From an uncultured Ruminiclostridium sp. (GTDB taxonomy: Bacteria; Bacillota; Clostridia; Oscillospirales; Ruminococcaceae): a stretch of 38,152 bases of DNA. This document shows, piece after piece, positions 7,907 to 15,125 of this stretch; positions within the stretch are counted from its first letter, which is position 1; the number at the start of each line of letters is the position of its first letter. The position numbers and the translations under genes were made by a program. The notes under the pieces were generated by a model. It saw only the letters and a list, made by a program, of their open reading frames with translations, had not been told where the DNA came from and searched no databases. The stretch spans positions 1-38,152 of the forward strand of contig CANQED010000018.1 in assembly GCA_947594425.1 (NCBI GenBank), read 5' to 3'.

Positions 7907-9856
7907 CTATTTCACGCCGTCCGTCGGGCCGGCAGAGCGCGCCCTGCGGCGCTTGTGGGTCTCTTTATCGATATACATTTTCGCGTCGGCGGCTATGATG
8001 TACTGATCTATCGGCTTATCCGCGTCGGCGGGGATAAGACAGCAGCCGAGGCTCAAATGCACATTGTACGGCTTGCCCGAGGAGACATTGTACTCATTAA
8101 GCCCCTCGCGCAGACGCTCGGCATATCGGTACATTAATTCATCGTCGGGACAGTCGCCGAGCACGACAAATTCGTCCCCGCCAAAGCGCGCGCATATCTG
8201 CCCGTCGCTAAATACTCTTTTCAGCGTGTCCGAGGTCACGGTTATAGCGTTGTCGCCCTCGCTGTGCCCGTAATTATCGTTTATCTGCTTAAGATTGTCA
8301 AGATCCATAGATATGACCATTCGGCTTTGCCTTGAGCTCTCTTTAAGCTCATTATACAGCCTGAAAAAGCCTCTGCGGTTATAAAGCCCCGTCAGCGGGT
8401 CGGTGATATACAGCTCGCCTATCTTCTTTGCGTAGGCGTAAAGCTCAGACTGCCGCTTTATCGACTCGAGAGCGGTAGCTATCCCCATAGTAACTATATT
8501 AAGCAGGAATAAAAGGCTGCTCCACGGGAAAAAGTCGAACGCCAGATACCCCACGCATATATCCTTAAAATGCAACGGCGAATACAATATGCACTTAGCC
8601 TTATCCGCGCTGAGATAAAAGTCGGGCAGCATCTGCTTTGTATCAAATACGCAGGGCTCGCCGTATTGCTTATCGTGCAGCGTCACCGCGCAGTACATCC
8701 GGTCGCTGTAGCAGCCCCTGTGCAGACCTCGGTCGCTCTCGGCGAGGACCTCCTCTGCGTCGGTGATATCCTCGGTGCTTATGCCGCTTAAAAAGTCGTC
8801 GCAAAGGCACACCCACAGATGATCCGCCCATATCCTGCCCGCAATTGCGGAAATAGCGTCCATAGTCTCTTTAAGCGTAGAGCTGTTGGTTATCTCCTGA
8901 TTTAGCCTTAACGCCATCTGCGAGTGCTTTCTCGAATTAAAAACCTCTTCGTACAGCCTGTGCCGCTTTTCTATGCTGATATTCATACTGTCGGGAGAGC
9001 AGCCGCAGGAATAGCCGAACCGTATCAGCGGCGGCACTATCACCGTCTTTTCGACCTTTTCACCATTCAGTATTTTTACTGCGACAGAAGCCGTAAGCTC
9101 GCCCGTGTCCTTTCCGAGCAGGTGCGCGGTAGTGACATAATCCTCCGCCTCGTCTATGCCGTCCATACCCGATACAAGTACGTCGCGCGGCACCTCATAG
9201 CCGTGCTGTGACAGCCTCGATATTGCGGCGAGCGCCATAGTATCGTTAGCGCATACTATCGCCTCGGGCAATTCGGCGTCGGACAGCATTTTATCGATAG
9301 CCTTTTCGGTCGGTATCTGCCAAAAGTCACCGTAGTACACTCGGCTTATATCAAAAGGTATGCCGTTCTTTTCCAGCGAGCGGCGATAGCCCTCGAGCCT
9401 AAGCTCGGCGACGGGCTGTCCCTTTGTCCCCGAGATAAAATTTATCTTTTTGCAATGGTGATGCTTTATAAAATGGTCGCAGATATACTCGGTCTGCTCG
9501 GTATAATCGGACATAACACAATAACAGCCCTCGTGCGGCATCCCTACCGAAATGACGGGAATATTCGCGCTAAGCGCCCTGTTTATCACCTTATCTATTA
9601 TCTCGTCGCTCGACGAAAGGAAAAACGGCGCGACTATCAATATATCGAGCATTTCATAATTAGGCAGGCCGAATATCGACGTCTGACCGACGTCGTGCGG
9701 GCCGCCGTTATAATCGCAGGTAAAGCCGTTAAACACATGTATATTTATATCCGCGTCCATAAGCTTGCCGCAGATACCCGCGAGCAATTCTTTTGACGAA
9801 TGAAAATCCCCGATACATACCGCGGCGTTGCGGTTGTGCTTCTCGCTGTCAGTCAC
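7907..9856 (-). CDS. LacI-type ligand-binding domain fused to a GGDEF diguanylate cyclase
   Basis: 649 residues from the GTG at 9856, which has AAGGAG at the right distance. An upstream ATG at 9904 is rejected because it overlaps the promoter. Residues about 10-290 match the type 1 periplasmic-binding-protein fold of LacI/GalR regulators (for example EAIVCANDTMALAAISRL and DVLVSGMDGIDEAEDY), but the DNA-binding helix-turn-helix that normally precedes it is absent. A middle region (about 310-480) looks like a GAF-type or linker segment. The cyclase domain has an intact GGDEF (559-563) preceded by DPLTGLYNRRGF. The inhibitory RxxD site is not visible. No membrane spans are seen, so it should be a cytoplasmic sensor that makes c-di-GMP in response to a sugar-like ligand. 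The ligand is unknown. Confidence 0.88.
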   Translation of the reverse strand: MTDSEKHNRNAAVCIGDFHSSKELLAGICGKLMDADINIHVFNGFTCDYNGGPHDVGQTSIFGLPNYEMLDILIVAPFFLSSSDEIIDKVINRALSANIPVISVGMPHEGCYCVMSDYTEQTEYICDHFIKHHHCKKINFISGTKGQPVAELRLEGYRRSLEKNGIPFDISRVYYGDFWQIPTEKAIDKMLSDAELPEAIVCANDTMALAAISRLSQHGYEVPRDVLVSGMDGIDEAEDYVTTAHLLGKDTGELTASVAVKILNGEKVEKTVIVPPLIRFGYSCGCSPDSMNISIEKRHRLYEEVFNSRKHSQMALRLNQEITNSSTLKETMDAISAIAGRIWADHLWVCLCDDFLSGISTEDITDAEEVLAESDRGLHRGCYSDRMYCAVTLHDKQYGEPCVFDTKQMLPDFYLSADKAKCILYSPLHFKDICVGYLAFDFFPWSSLLFLLNIVTMGIATALESIKRQSELYAYAKKIGELYITDPLTGLYNRRGFFRLYNELKESSRQSRMVISMDLDNLKQINDNYGHSEGDNAITVTSDTLKRVFSDGQICARFGGDEFVVLGDCPDDELMYRYAERLREGLNEYNVSSGKPYNVHLSLGCCLIPADADKPIDQYIIAADAKMYIDKETHKRRRARSAGPTDGVK

Positions 9857-9892
9857 TTTATGCGCTCCTTGAAAAAATATTTGATATATGTA

Positions 9893-9921
9893 ATTGTACC
9901 ACACTTTTCCTAAAAAATCAA
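9893..9921 (-). promoter_or_regulatory. promoter of the LacI-GGDEF gene
   Basis: Minus-strand TTGATT (9916-9921) and TACAAT (9893-9898) with a 17-base spacer, 37 bases before the GTG start. Confidence 0.65.
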
Positions 9922-10015
9922 CACCTCGGGGCTATACGGTCTTTTATGTGAAAAATCCACAAAGACCACGATACTATATCTCAAAATTATATCGATAATG
10001 ATAAAAATAAAATTA

Positions 10016-10044
10016 TTGACACACTTAACTAAATCTGATATAAT
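10016..10044 (+). promoter_or_regulatory. promoter of the small membrane protein gene
   Basis: Consensus TTGACA (10016-10021) and TATAAT (10039-10044), 17-base spacer. Confidence 0.85.
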
Positions 10045-10063
10045 TATTTTGTCGAAGGCGGTG

Positions 10064-10078
10064 TCGGCACGGTGCCGA
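10064..10078 (+). promoter_or_regulatory. inverted repeat in the leader, possible operator
   Basis: TCGGCAC-G-GTGCCGA, a perfect 7+1+7 dyad about 20 bases after the -10 box. Its position suits a repressor site. A one-base loop makes an RNA hairpin less likely than a DNA-binding site. Confidence 0.35.
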
Positions 10079-10113
10079 TACAGCCGACAAATAACAGAAT
10101 AGGGAGAAAATCC

Positions 10114-10431
10114 ATGGACGAAAATCTTAAGAATGCCAAGAACCTTGGCGTGGCCGCTCTTGTCTGCGGCATACTCGGTATAGTAGGAAGCTGGATACCC
10201 GTTGTTCAGTACTTTGTGACTATACTCGCTATACTCGGTATAGTGTTCGGCGCTATCAGCATGAAGAAGTACCAGGAGGCAGGCGTTACCGAAGGAAAGG
10301 GTCTTGCAGTAGCAGGTCTCGTTCTCGGTATAATAGCCGTCGCTCTTGATATCATAGTGATAGCATGCACCTGCGTCGCTGCCGGAGCTATTCTTTCCGC
10401 CGCAGGTTCGGCAGGTCTGCTGCTCAGTTAA
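10114..10431 (+). CDS. small membrane protein, DUF4190-like
   Basis: 105 residues from the ATG at 10114 (AGGGAG upstream); an earlier in-frame ATG at 10072 overlaps the leader dyad and lacks a site. Three hydrophobic stretches are seen: about residues 12-28 (GVAALVCGILGIVGSWI), 32-50 (VTILAILGIVFGAI) and 67-100, with a short hydrophilic loop KKYQEAGVTEGKG between the second and third. Glycine-rich repeats of this kind with an SMKKYxEAG loop are typical of the DUF4190 group of small envelope proteins. Function unknown. It has its own strong promoter and a probable terminator, so it is likely monocistronic and well expressed. Confidence 0.8.
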   Translation: MDENLKNAKNLGVAALVCGILGIVGSWIPVVQYFVTILAILGIVFGAISMKKYQEAGVTEGKGLAVAGLVLGIIAVALDIIVIACTCVAAGAILSAAGSAGLLLS

Positions 10432-10466
10432 AGCACAACATAGCACAATTAAATCAATTGTACATC

Positions 10467-10498
10467 GACGCCTGCGTATCTTGCGGGCGTCTTTGACT
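10467..10498 (+). terminator. probable terminator
   Basis: GACGCCTGC (10467-10475) pairs with GCGGGCGTC (10483-10491) with one G-T pair, followed by a short TTT. It lies between the small membrane protein and lgt; the T run is weak. Confidence 0.45.
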
Positions 10499-10515
10499 TA
10501 TACGACGGAGAAATT

Positions 10516-11301
10516 ATGATAGGTACTTTTGATCTTTTCGGGCGCGAGATAAGCGCATATGTTGTCGCCGCGATAATAGGACTGCTTATCGCGGGCGCTT
10601 TTGTATATAAAATGTGCGACAGACACGGGCTGGACAACGTGTCTGCGGTATTTTTGCTGCTCTTTTCCGCTATAGGCGTACTGATAGGCGGTCACTTAAT
10701 GTACGCGGTAACCAATATCGACAAGCTGTATTTGTTCGGCAGGATACAAAATTTTGACGATTTTATACTTGTGATACAGATAATATTCGGCGGACAGGTA
10801 TTCTACGGCGGGCTGTTCGGCGGGATAGCGGCGGGCTGCATATACGCAAAGGCCTCGCACCTTAAAAATTTCGGCGGGTATGCGGACTTATGCGCAGCCG
10901 CCGTGCCGTTATTTCACGTGTTCGGCAGGATAGGCTGCTTTCTCGGCGGCTGCTGCTACGGCATAGAGAGCGACTTCGGCTTTACCTTCTACCACAGCAC
11001 GGTAGAACAGGCTAACGGCGTGTGCCGCTTTCCGGTACAGCTTTTCGAGGCGGGGTTTAATCTGCTGCTGTTTATATTCATACTGATTTTGCTAGAAAAG
11101 GGCAAATTCAAAAATCATCTTTTTATGGTGTATCTGCCGATATACGCGGTGGGACGGTTTGTCCTCGAGTTTTTCAGAGGGGACGAATACAGGGGATTTT
11201 TGTTCGGACTGTCCACCTCGCAGCTTATCTCGCTCGGAATTTTGGCATTTATAGGCGTATGGGCGATAATAAGGCTTTGCCGCCGCAAAGCCTCTATATA
11301 A
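10516..11301 (+). CDS. lgt: prolipoprotein diacylglyceryl transferase family protein
   Basis: 261 residues with about seven membrane segments. The Lgt signature is seen as HVFGRIGCFLGGCCYG (134-149), where the Arg of FGRIG (Arg138) corresponds to the essential signature arginine. An FYGGLFGGI block precedes it and AVGRFVLEFFRGD follows near residues 212-224. Lgt transfers diacylglycerol from phosphatidylglycerol to the lipobox cysteine of prolipoproteins at the membrane; the lipoprotein at 18540 is an example of a likely substrate. CC in place of the usual N-G-E in the signature is a feature of clostridial Lgt-like paralogues, so it may be one of several copies. GGAG lies 7 bases before the ATG. 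Confidence 0.88.
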   Translation: MIGTFDLFGREISAYVVAAIIGLLIAGAFVYKMCDRHGLDNVSAVFLLLFSAIGVLIGGHLMYAVTNIDKLYLFGRIQNFDDFILVIQIIFGGQVFYGGLFGGIAAGCIYAKASHLKNFGGYADLCAAAVPLFHVFGRIGCFLGGCCYGIESDFGFTFYHSTVEQANGVCRFPVQLFEAGFNLLLFIFILILLEKGKFKNHLFMVYLPIYAVGRFVLEFFRGDEYRGFLFGLSTSQLISLGILAFIGVWAIIRLCRRKASI

Positions 11302-11393
11302 TTATTTTCCACTAAAACGGCGGCGCTTTTTCTGCTATATCGGGCATTTTTAACAAAAATCGTCGCTTTTTGACACTTACGCCCGACGATTTA

Positions 11394-11422
11394 TTGACAC
11401 AATTTTTCAAATATTATATAAT
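11394..11422 (+). promoter_or_regulatory. promoter of the CmpB-like gene cluster
   Basis: Consensus TTGACA (11394-11399) and TATAAT (11417-11422), 17-base spacer. A 9-bp inverted repeat (AAATCGTCG ... CGACGATTT, about 11358-11393) ends right at the -35 box and could be an operator. Confidence 0.8.
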
Positions 11423-11469
11423 AAATATATATTTAAGATACCTTTATTGAATTAAGAAATGAGGGAGTT

Positions 11470-12123
11470 ATTACGGAATACTTCGGAGCAGAGCACTGGC
11501 TTTTCACCTTTTCTGTATACTGTATAATGGGCTGGATGCAAGAGTCCGCGATAGAGTCGCTTTATCACAAGCACCCGATAAACCGCGGATTTCTTAAAGG
11601 GCCGTATATTCCCATTTACGGAGTGGGCGGGATACTGCTGCTGTTTATTTGTCAGCCGTTTAAGCAAAACCCGGTCGCGGTATATTTTATAGCGATGTTA
11701 AGCTGCACCGCGCTGGAATATTTTGTCGGCTGGATGATGGAGACCTTTTTCGGAAAGCAATTCTGGGACTACAGTATGTTTAAGCTGACCTATAAGAACC
11801 GCATAAGCCTTGTGTCCTCATTGTTCTGGGGAGTTATGGGGCTGTTTGTGACCTACGCCGTCGCTCCCGCGACGCAGTTTGTGGTTATCAGGCTGCCGCA
11901 TCAGCTGATAGTCATTACGGCGGTAGTCGTGCCGCTGCTCATGACGGTGGATTTCTTCATGACGGTAAAAAAAGAGTTAGCGGCGCGCGAGGGCGGCAAG
12001 CTGTTCACACTTGCCCGTATAGGTGAACATATCCAGCATTTTAATATAATCGAGCACCTGAGAGGGCGCTTTAGCGGCGACGACGATATATTTGACGACG
12101 GTGATGACGATGAACAGACCTAA
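11470..12123 (+). CDS. putative ABC-transporter-type membrane protein (CmpB/PF06541 family), non-canonical start
   Basis: The first ATG in the frame (11527) would remove most of the first membrane helix, yet family proteins begin just before it. The frame is open further upstream and reads TEYFGAEHWLFTFSVYCIMGW, which supplies that helix. A site GAGGGAG sits at 11461-11467, and the next in-frame codons are ATT (11470) and ACG (11473); no ATG, GTG or TTG is available. I set the start at 11470 on this basis, so translation may begin at ATT or ACG. Family blocks seen: NRGFLKGPYIPIYGVGG and LEYFVGWMMETFFGKQFWDYS, with about five to six membrane spans. The tail is acidic (GDDDIFDDGDDDEQT). The family is uncharacterised. 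It overlaps the HD gene downstream. Confidence 0.75.
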   Translation: MTEYFGAEHWLFTFSVYCIMGWMQESAIESLYHKHPINRGFLKGPYIPIYGVGGILLLFICQPFKQNPVAVYFIAMLSCTALEYFVGWMMETFFGKQFWDYSMFKLTYKNRISLVSSLFWGVMGLFVTYAVAPATQFVVIRLPHQLIVITAVVVPLLMTVDFFMTVKKELAAREGGKLFTLARIGEHIQHFNIIEHLRGRFSGDDDIFDDGDDDEQT

Positions 12124-12604
12124 CCCCAAAACGCTCGTGCTCAGCGAGGACGACAAGAAGTTTATCGCCGCGGCGCGCGAATTGCTCGAGGACGAAAAGG
12201 TCCTGCTTATGCAGCACTTTACCCAGCACGGAAAGGTTTCCTGCTATGACCACTGCCTTATGGTGGCGCTGTACAGCTATCTGTACGCTAAGCATTTAAA
12301 GATAAAGATAAATGTCGAGGCGCTCGTGCGCGGCGCTATGCTGCACGACTTTTTCTTATACGATTGGCATAAGACGGCGTTTACCCCCGACGGTCTGCAC
12401 GGATTTTCGCACCCGTACACCGCGCTTAAAAACGCCTGCCGCTTTTTTAACCTGACCGAGCGCGAAAGAAATATAATCTACTGCCATATGTGGCCGCTTA
12501 CTCCCCTCCAGATACCCGCCTATCCCGAGGCGTGGCTCGTCTGCCTTGCGGATAAGTATTGTTCATTAAAAGAGACATTGCTGAAAGATCCATATGACAA
12601 ATAA
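12104..12604 (+). CDS. HD domain hydrolase
   Basis: About 166 residues. Possible starts are the ATG at 12104 or 12110, both inside the end of the upstream gene, so translation is coupled. Metal-binding HD residues are visible in order: H of CYDHCLM, the HD pair in AMLHDFFLYDW, later histidines in GFSHPYTA and CHMWPL, and D of CLADKYCS. This is the compact single-domain HD phosphohydrolase pattern seen in many Firmicutes near CmpB-like genes. The substrate (a nucleotide or phosphorylated small molecule) is unknown. It overlaps the following P-loop gene by 11 bases. Confidence 0.88.
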   Translation: MTMNRPNPKTLVLSEDDKKFIAAARELLEDEKVLLMQHFTQHGKVSCYDHCLMVALYSYLYAKHLKIKINVEALVRGAMLHDFFLYDWHKTAFTPDGLHGFSHPYTALKNACRFFNLTERERNIIYCHMWPLTPLQIPAYPEAWLVCLADKYCSLKETLLKDPYDK

Positions 12605-13079
12605 AGTACACCTTATCTGCGGGACTATCTGCGCGGGGAAAACTTATTACGCGCGCACTCTCGCAAAAAAGACAAACGCCGTCATCCTCTCCTGCGATGA
12701 GCTCGAAAACGATATTTTCGATAAGCGGCTCGGCGCGCTGTACGACGACATTTCTCCCCGCATAAAATCATACTTGATGAAAAAGGCCGCCGAGACAGCT
12801 CTGTGCGGCTGCGACGTTATCTTGGACTGGGGCTTTTGGAGTGCAAACGAGCGGAAAAGCACCGCCGAGTACTTTTCAAGCCGCGGCATTAAGGTGATAC
12901 GCTATTATATCGCCGTCTCGCCAAAACGGCGCGAAAAAAATATCGCCCTGCGCAATAAGGCGGTATCCGACGGCGTATGCGATGATTATTATGTAGACAG
13001 CGGGCTGCTCGCTAAGTCAAATCAGCGATTTGAGCCGCCCTCCCGTGACGAGATAGATATTTGGATAGAAAACAATTGA
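12594..13079 (+). CDS. P-loop ATPase/kinase (AAA_33, zeta-toxin-like fold)
   Basis: 161 residues. The P-loop is GTICAGKT (10-17). A probable second motif is DVILDWGFWS near residues 74-83, where family members have an acidic residue, and an SPKRREKNIALRNK basic segment forms the lid. The layout fits small ATP-dependent kinases of the AAA_33 group, which phosphorylate small molecules or RNA ends. There is no antitoxin partner, so a zeta-type toxin role is not supported. The start overlaps the HD gene, and the gene ends at a shared bidirectional hairpin. Confidence 0.82.
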   Translation: MTNKVHLICGTICAGKTYYARTLAKKTNAVILSCDELENDIFDKRLGALYDDISPRIKSYLMKKAAETALCGCDVILDWGFWSANERKSTAEYFSSRGIKVIRYYIAVSPKRREKNIALRNKAVSDGVCDDYYVDSGLLAKSNQRFEPPSRDEIDIWIENN

Positions 13080-13112
13080 CCGCGTGAAGCATTTAACTTC
13101 ACGCGGTATTGT
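13079..13112 (+). terminator. hairpin between convergent genes
   Basis: ACCGCGTGAAG (13079-13089) pairs perfectly with CTTCACGCGGT (13097-13107). The T run is weak on the plus side. It overlaps the last codons of the convergent DUF1275 gene. Confidence 0.55.
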
Positions 13113-13779
13113 TATTATCCGTCCTAATTTGCATAAGCAGTATCACCGACAGCAGCAATACCGCGCAAAGCAGGCAGGACTTCTCGCCTAAAGCTATCTC
13201 GGCGGCTCCTCCGAGGACAGCTCCTATCATAAACGAGCCGATAATACCGAAATAGAGCAAAGCCTTTTTGCCCGACTGCTTATCCTTTAAGAATATCCTG
13301 CGGTAGAGGTTCTCGCTCGCGCTGCGAAGATTGCCTGTACACATTGTGGTAGCATATGAACAACCGCGCACCGTTCTAAAACTCTCTACCTGCATAGAGC
13401 AGATGAACGCTATCATAGTCACCGCCGCGATGTCGGCGGTCCCGCTCGGTATAAACGCCGCCGCCATAACGATAAGTATCTCCACCGCGATGACAGGCTG
13501 ACGCCAGTGTATATGCCCGCTCTTGTCAAAGCGGCGGCGGATAAGCTCCGTCGCTATTATCCCCAAGGCATACGCCAAAATCGGCAAGATATAATGTATT
13601 ACCTTTTCTATATCGCCGCTCGCAGCATTCAGCGCGAGCAGCACTATATTGCCCGTGACGGCGTTAGCGAACACCCCGCCGCGTGCAAGATAAGAATACG
13701 CGTCCAAAAATCCTCCCGCAGCTGCTAACAAAGCGCCCACGCGAAAGGACTCGGACGGCTGAAAGCGTGTATCATTCAT
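13099..13779 (-). CDS. DUF1275 (YoaK-like) membrane protein
   Basis: 226 residues from the ATG at 13779, which overlaps the upstream metallophosphoesterase stop by 8 bases; a TTG three codons earlier is an alternative. Six hydrophobic segments are visible. DUF1275 marks are GGFLDAYSYLARGGVFANAVTGNIVLL near the N-terminus and the repeated-half motif CTGNLRSASENLYR in the second half, a sign of the family's internal duplication. The family is an uncharacterised integral membrane group. It is the last gene of the GH9 operon. Confidence 0.9.
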   Translation of the reverse strand: MNDTRFQPSESFRVGALLAAAGGFLDAYSYLARGGVFANAVTGNIVLLALNAASGDIEKVIHYILPILAYALGIIATELIRRRFDKSGHIHWRQPVIAVEILIVMAAAFIPSGTADIAAVTMIAFICSMQVESFRTVRGCSYATTMCTGNLRSASENLYRRIFLKDKQSGKKALLYFGIIGSFMIGAVLGGAAEIALGEKSCLLCAVLLLSVILLMQIRTDNNNTA

Positions 13780-14620
13780 AATTATCAATAGTTATGAACA
13801 CAAGCTCGGGGCGTACAAAAATACGCGGTACGGCTAAAGGCGTGGAGGGCTTCCACAAGCCTCGGCTTACGATATGAACGGTATCACCGTGAGTGTACAG
13901 CCCGCCCGCGTATTTTGGAAAGAGCCCCTGCCCCGGCGCAAATACGCCGTTAATAAGCCCCGGCACAGCCCACTGTCCGCCGTGAGCGTGCCCCGACAGC
14001 ACCATATCAAAGCCGCCCTTAAGATACTCCTCTATCTGCTCGGGAAAATGCGCGATAAGTATGCGGTAATTTTCGCTGTCGATATCGGTCACCTCGTCAA
14101 GCTGGCTGACAAAGCCGCGCTGCTCGTCATAATCGGCGGTGTGTGCGTCGTATATGCCGCATATCTCTATCTTAGAGCCGTTTAGCTCGATAGTCTTGCC
14201 GCTCCCCTCGAGCACCGTTACGCCCATATCGGAGAAAATACGCTTTAGCCGCTTGCTGTCGCCTCGACTGCTCTCGTGATTGCCTATAGTGTAAAAGCAC
14301 GGGTATTTTGCAGCTAACGCCCTTACTAAAATAATGGCGTTGCCGGGCAGGACGCTTTGGGTCTTATCCGCAAGATCCCCGCCGAAGATGACTATATCCG
14401 GTCGGGCTTTATCCACCTCGCCAACTATCTGCGACTGTCCCCTGCCGTAAAGCGTATTGTGCAGGTCGGAAATAAACGCTATACGCACCGAGCCGTTTAT
14501 CTTAGGCGAGCCGACCTTATAATGTACTGTCTTAAGCCTTGTATCGAGCGCCGCAGCGGTAACGGCAGCCCCCGCCGCCGCAGACAGTCCGAACAATAAA
14601 AGCTTGGTATTTTTCTTCAT
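13772..14620 (-). CDS. membrane-anchored metallophosphoesterase (YkuE-like)
   Basis: 282 residues. The N-terminus KKNTKLLLFGLSAAAGAAVTAAAL is a signal anchor or signal peptide, so the enzyme faces the outside. Calcineurin-like metal motifs appear in order: D-x-H in FISDLHN (50-56), GD in VIFGGDLAD, GNHE in TIGNHESS, H in ILIAHFPE and GHAHGGQW near residue 205. Related proteins (YkuE) hydrolyse phosphodiester or phospholipid-like substrates at the cell surface; the substrate here is unknown. AAGGGA lies before the ATG, 8 bases after the dCMP deaminase gene. Confidence 0.9.
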   Translation of the reverse strand: MKKNTKLLLFGLSAAAGAAVTAAALDTRLKTVHYKVGSPKINGSVRIAFISDLHNTLYGRGQSQIVGEVDKARPDIVIFGGDLADKTQSVLPGNAIILVRALAAKYPCFYTIGNHESSRGDSKRLKRIFSDMGVTVLEGSGKTIELNGSKIEICGIYDAHTADYDEQRGFVSQLDEVTDIDSENYRILIAHFPEQIEEYLKGGFDMVLSGHAHGGQWAVPGLINGVFAPGQGLFPKYAGGLYTHGDTVHIVSRGLWKPSTPLAVPRIFVRPELVFITIDNYE

Positions 14621-14628
14621 AATATCCC

Positions 14629-15120
14629 TTATTTATAGCCGTCCGTGCCGGTAAGGCTGTCGTCGTGCTCTAACCATTCGGACACGTTGATTATGCGATA
14701 ATTCTCCTCGTCGGTGCGGATTATGACCTTGTCTATCCCCGCGTTTATTATCAGCCTTTTGCACATGGAGCAGGGCTCGACGTCGCCGCAGAGCTTTCCT
14801 GTTACGGCGTCACGGCAGGCAAGATATATCACCGAGCCTATCATATCCGTGCGCGCGGCGGAGATGATGCAATTAGCCTCGGCGTGTACCGAGCGGCACA
14901 GCTCGTACCGCTGTCCCTTGGGGATATTGAGCTTCTCGCGGGTGCAAACACCGAGGTCGCAGCAATTTTTAAGCCCCCTCGGCGCGCCGTTATAGCCCGT
15001 GGAGATTATCTGGTCGTTTTTAACGATTATAGCGCCGAAATTGCGCCTAAGGCAAGTGCCCCTGCCGCTTACGGTTTGGGCGATGTCAAGATAGTAGTTG
15101 GTCTTGTCGCGTCTTTCCAT
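14629..15120 (-). CDS. deoxycytidylate deaminase
   Basis: 163 residues. The zinc site is H-A-E-A-N (VHAEANC, about 78-84) plus P-C-S-M-C (DVEPCSMCKRL, about 114-124), the dCMP/cytidine deaminase signature. The region NGAPRGLKNCCDLGVCTRE is typical of dCMP deaminases of the ComEB type. The enzyme deaminates dCMP to dUMP, the precursor of dTMP, so it belongs to the same pathway as tmk elsewhere in the window. AAAGGA precedes the ATG and the gene follows GH9 by 5 bases. Confidence 0.93.
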   Translation of the reverse strand: MERRDKTNYYLDIAQTVSGRGTCLRRNFGAIIVKNDQIISTGYNGAPRGLKNCCDLGVCTREKLNIPKGQRYELCRSVHAEANCIISAARTDMIGSVIYLACRDAVTGKLCGDVEPCSMCKRLIINAGIDKVIIRTDEENYRIINVSEWLEHDDSLTGTDGYK

Positions 15121-15125
15121 TTTAA

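Noticed and set aside
12594-13079. Zeta-toxin of a toxin-antitoxin pair
   Set aside because: No epsilon-type antitoxin is adjacent and the gene is operonic with an HD hydrolase; a small-molecule kinase is more likely.
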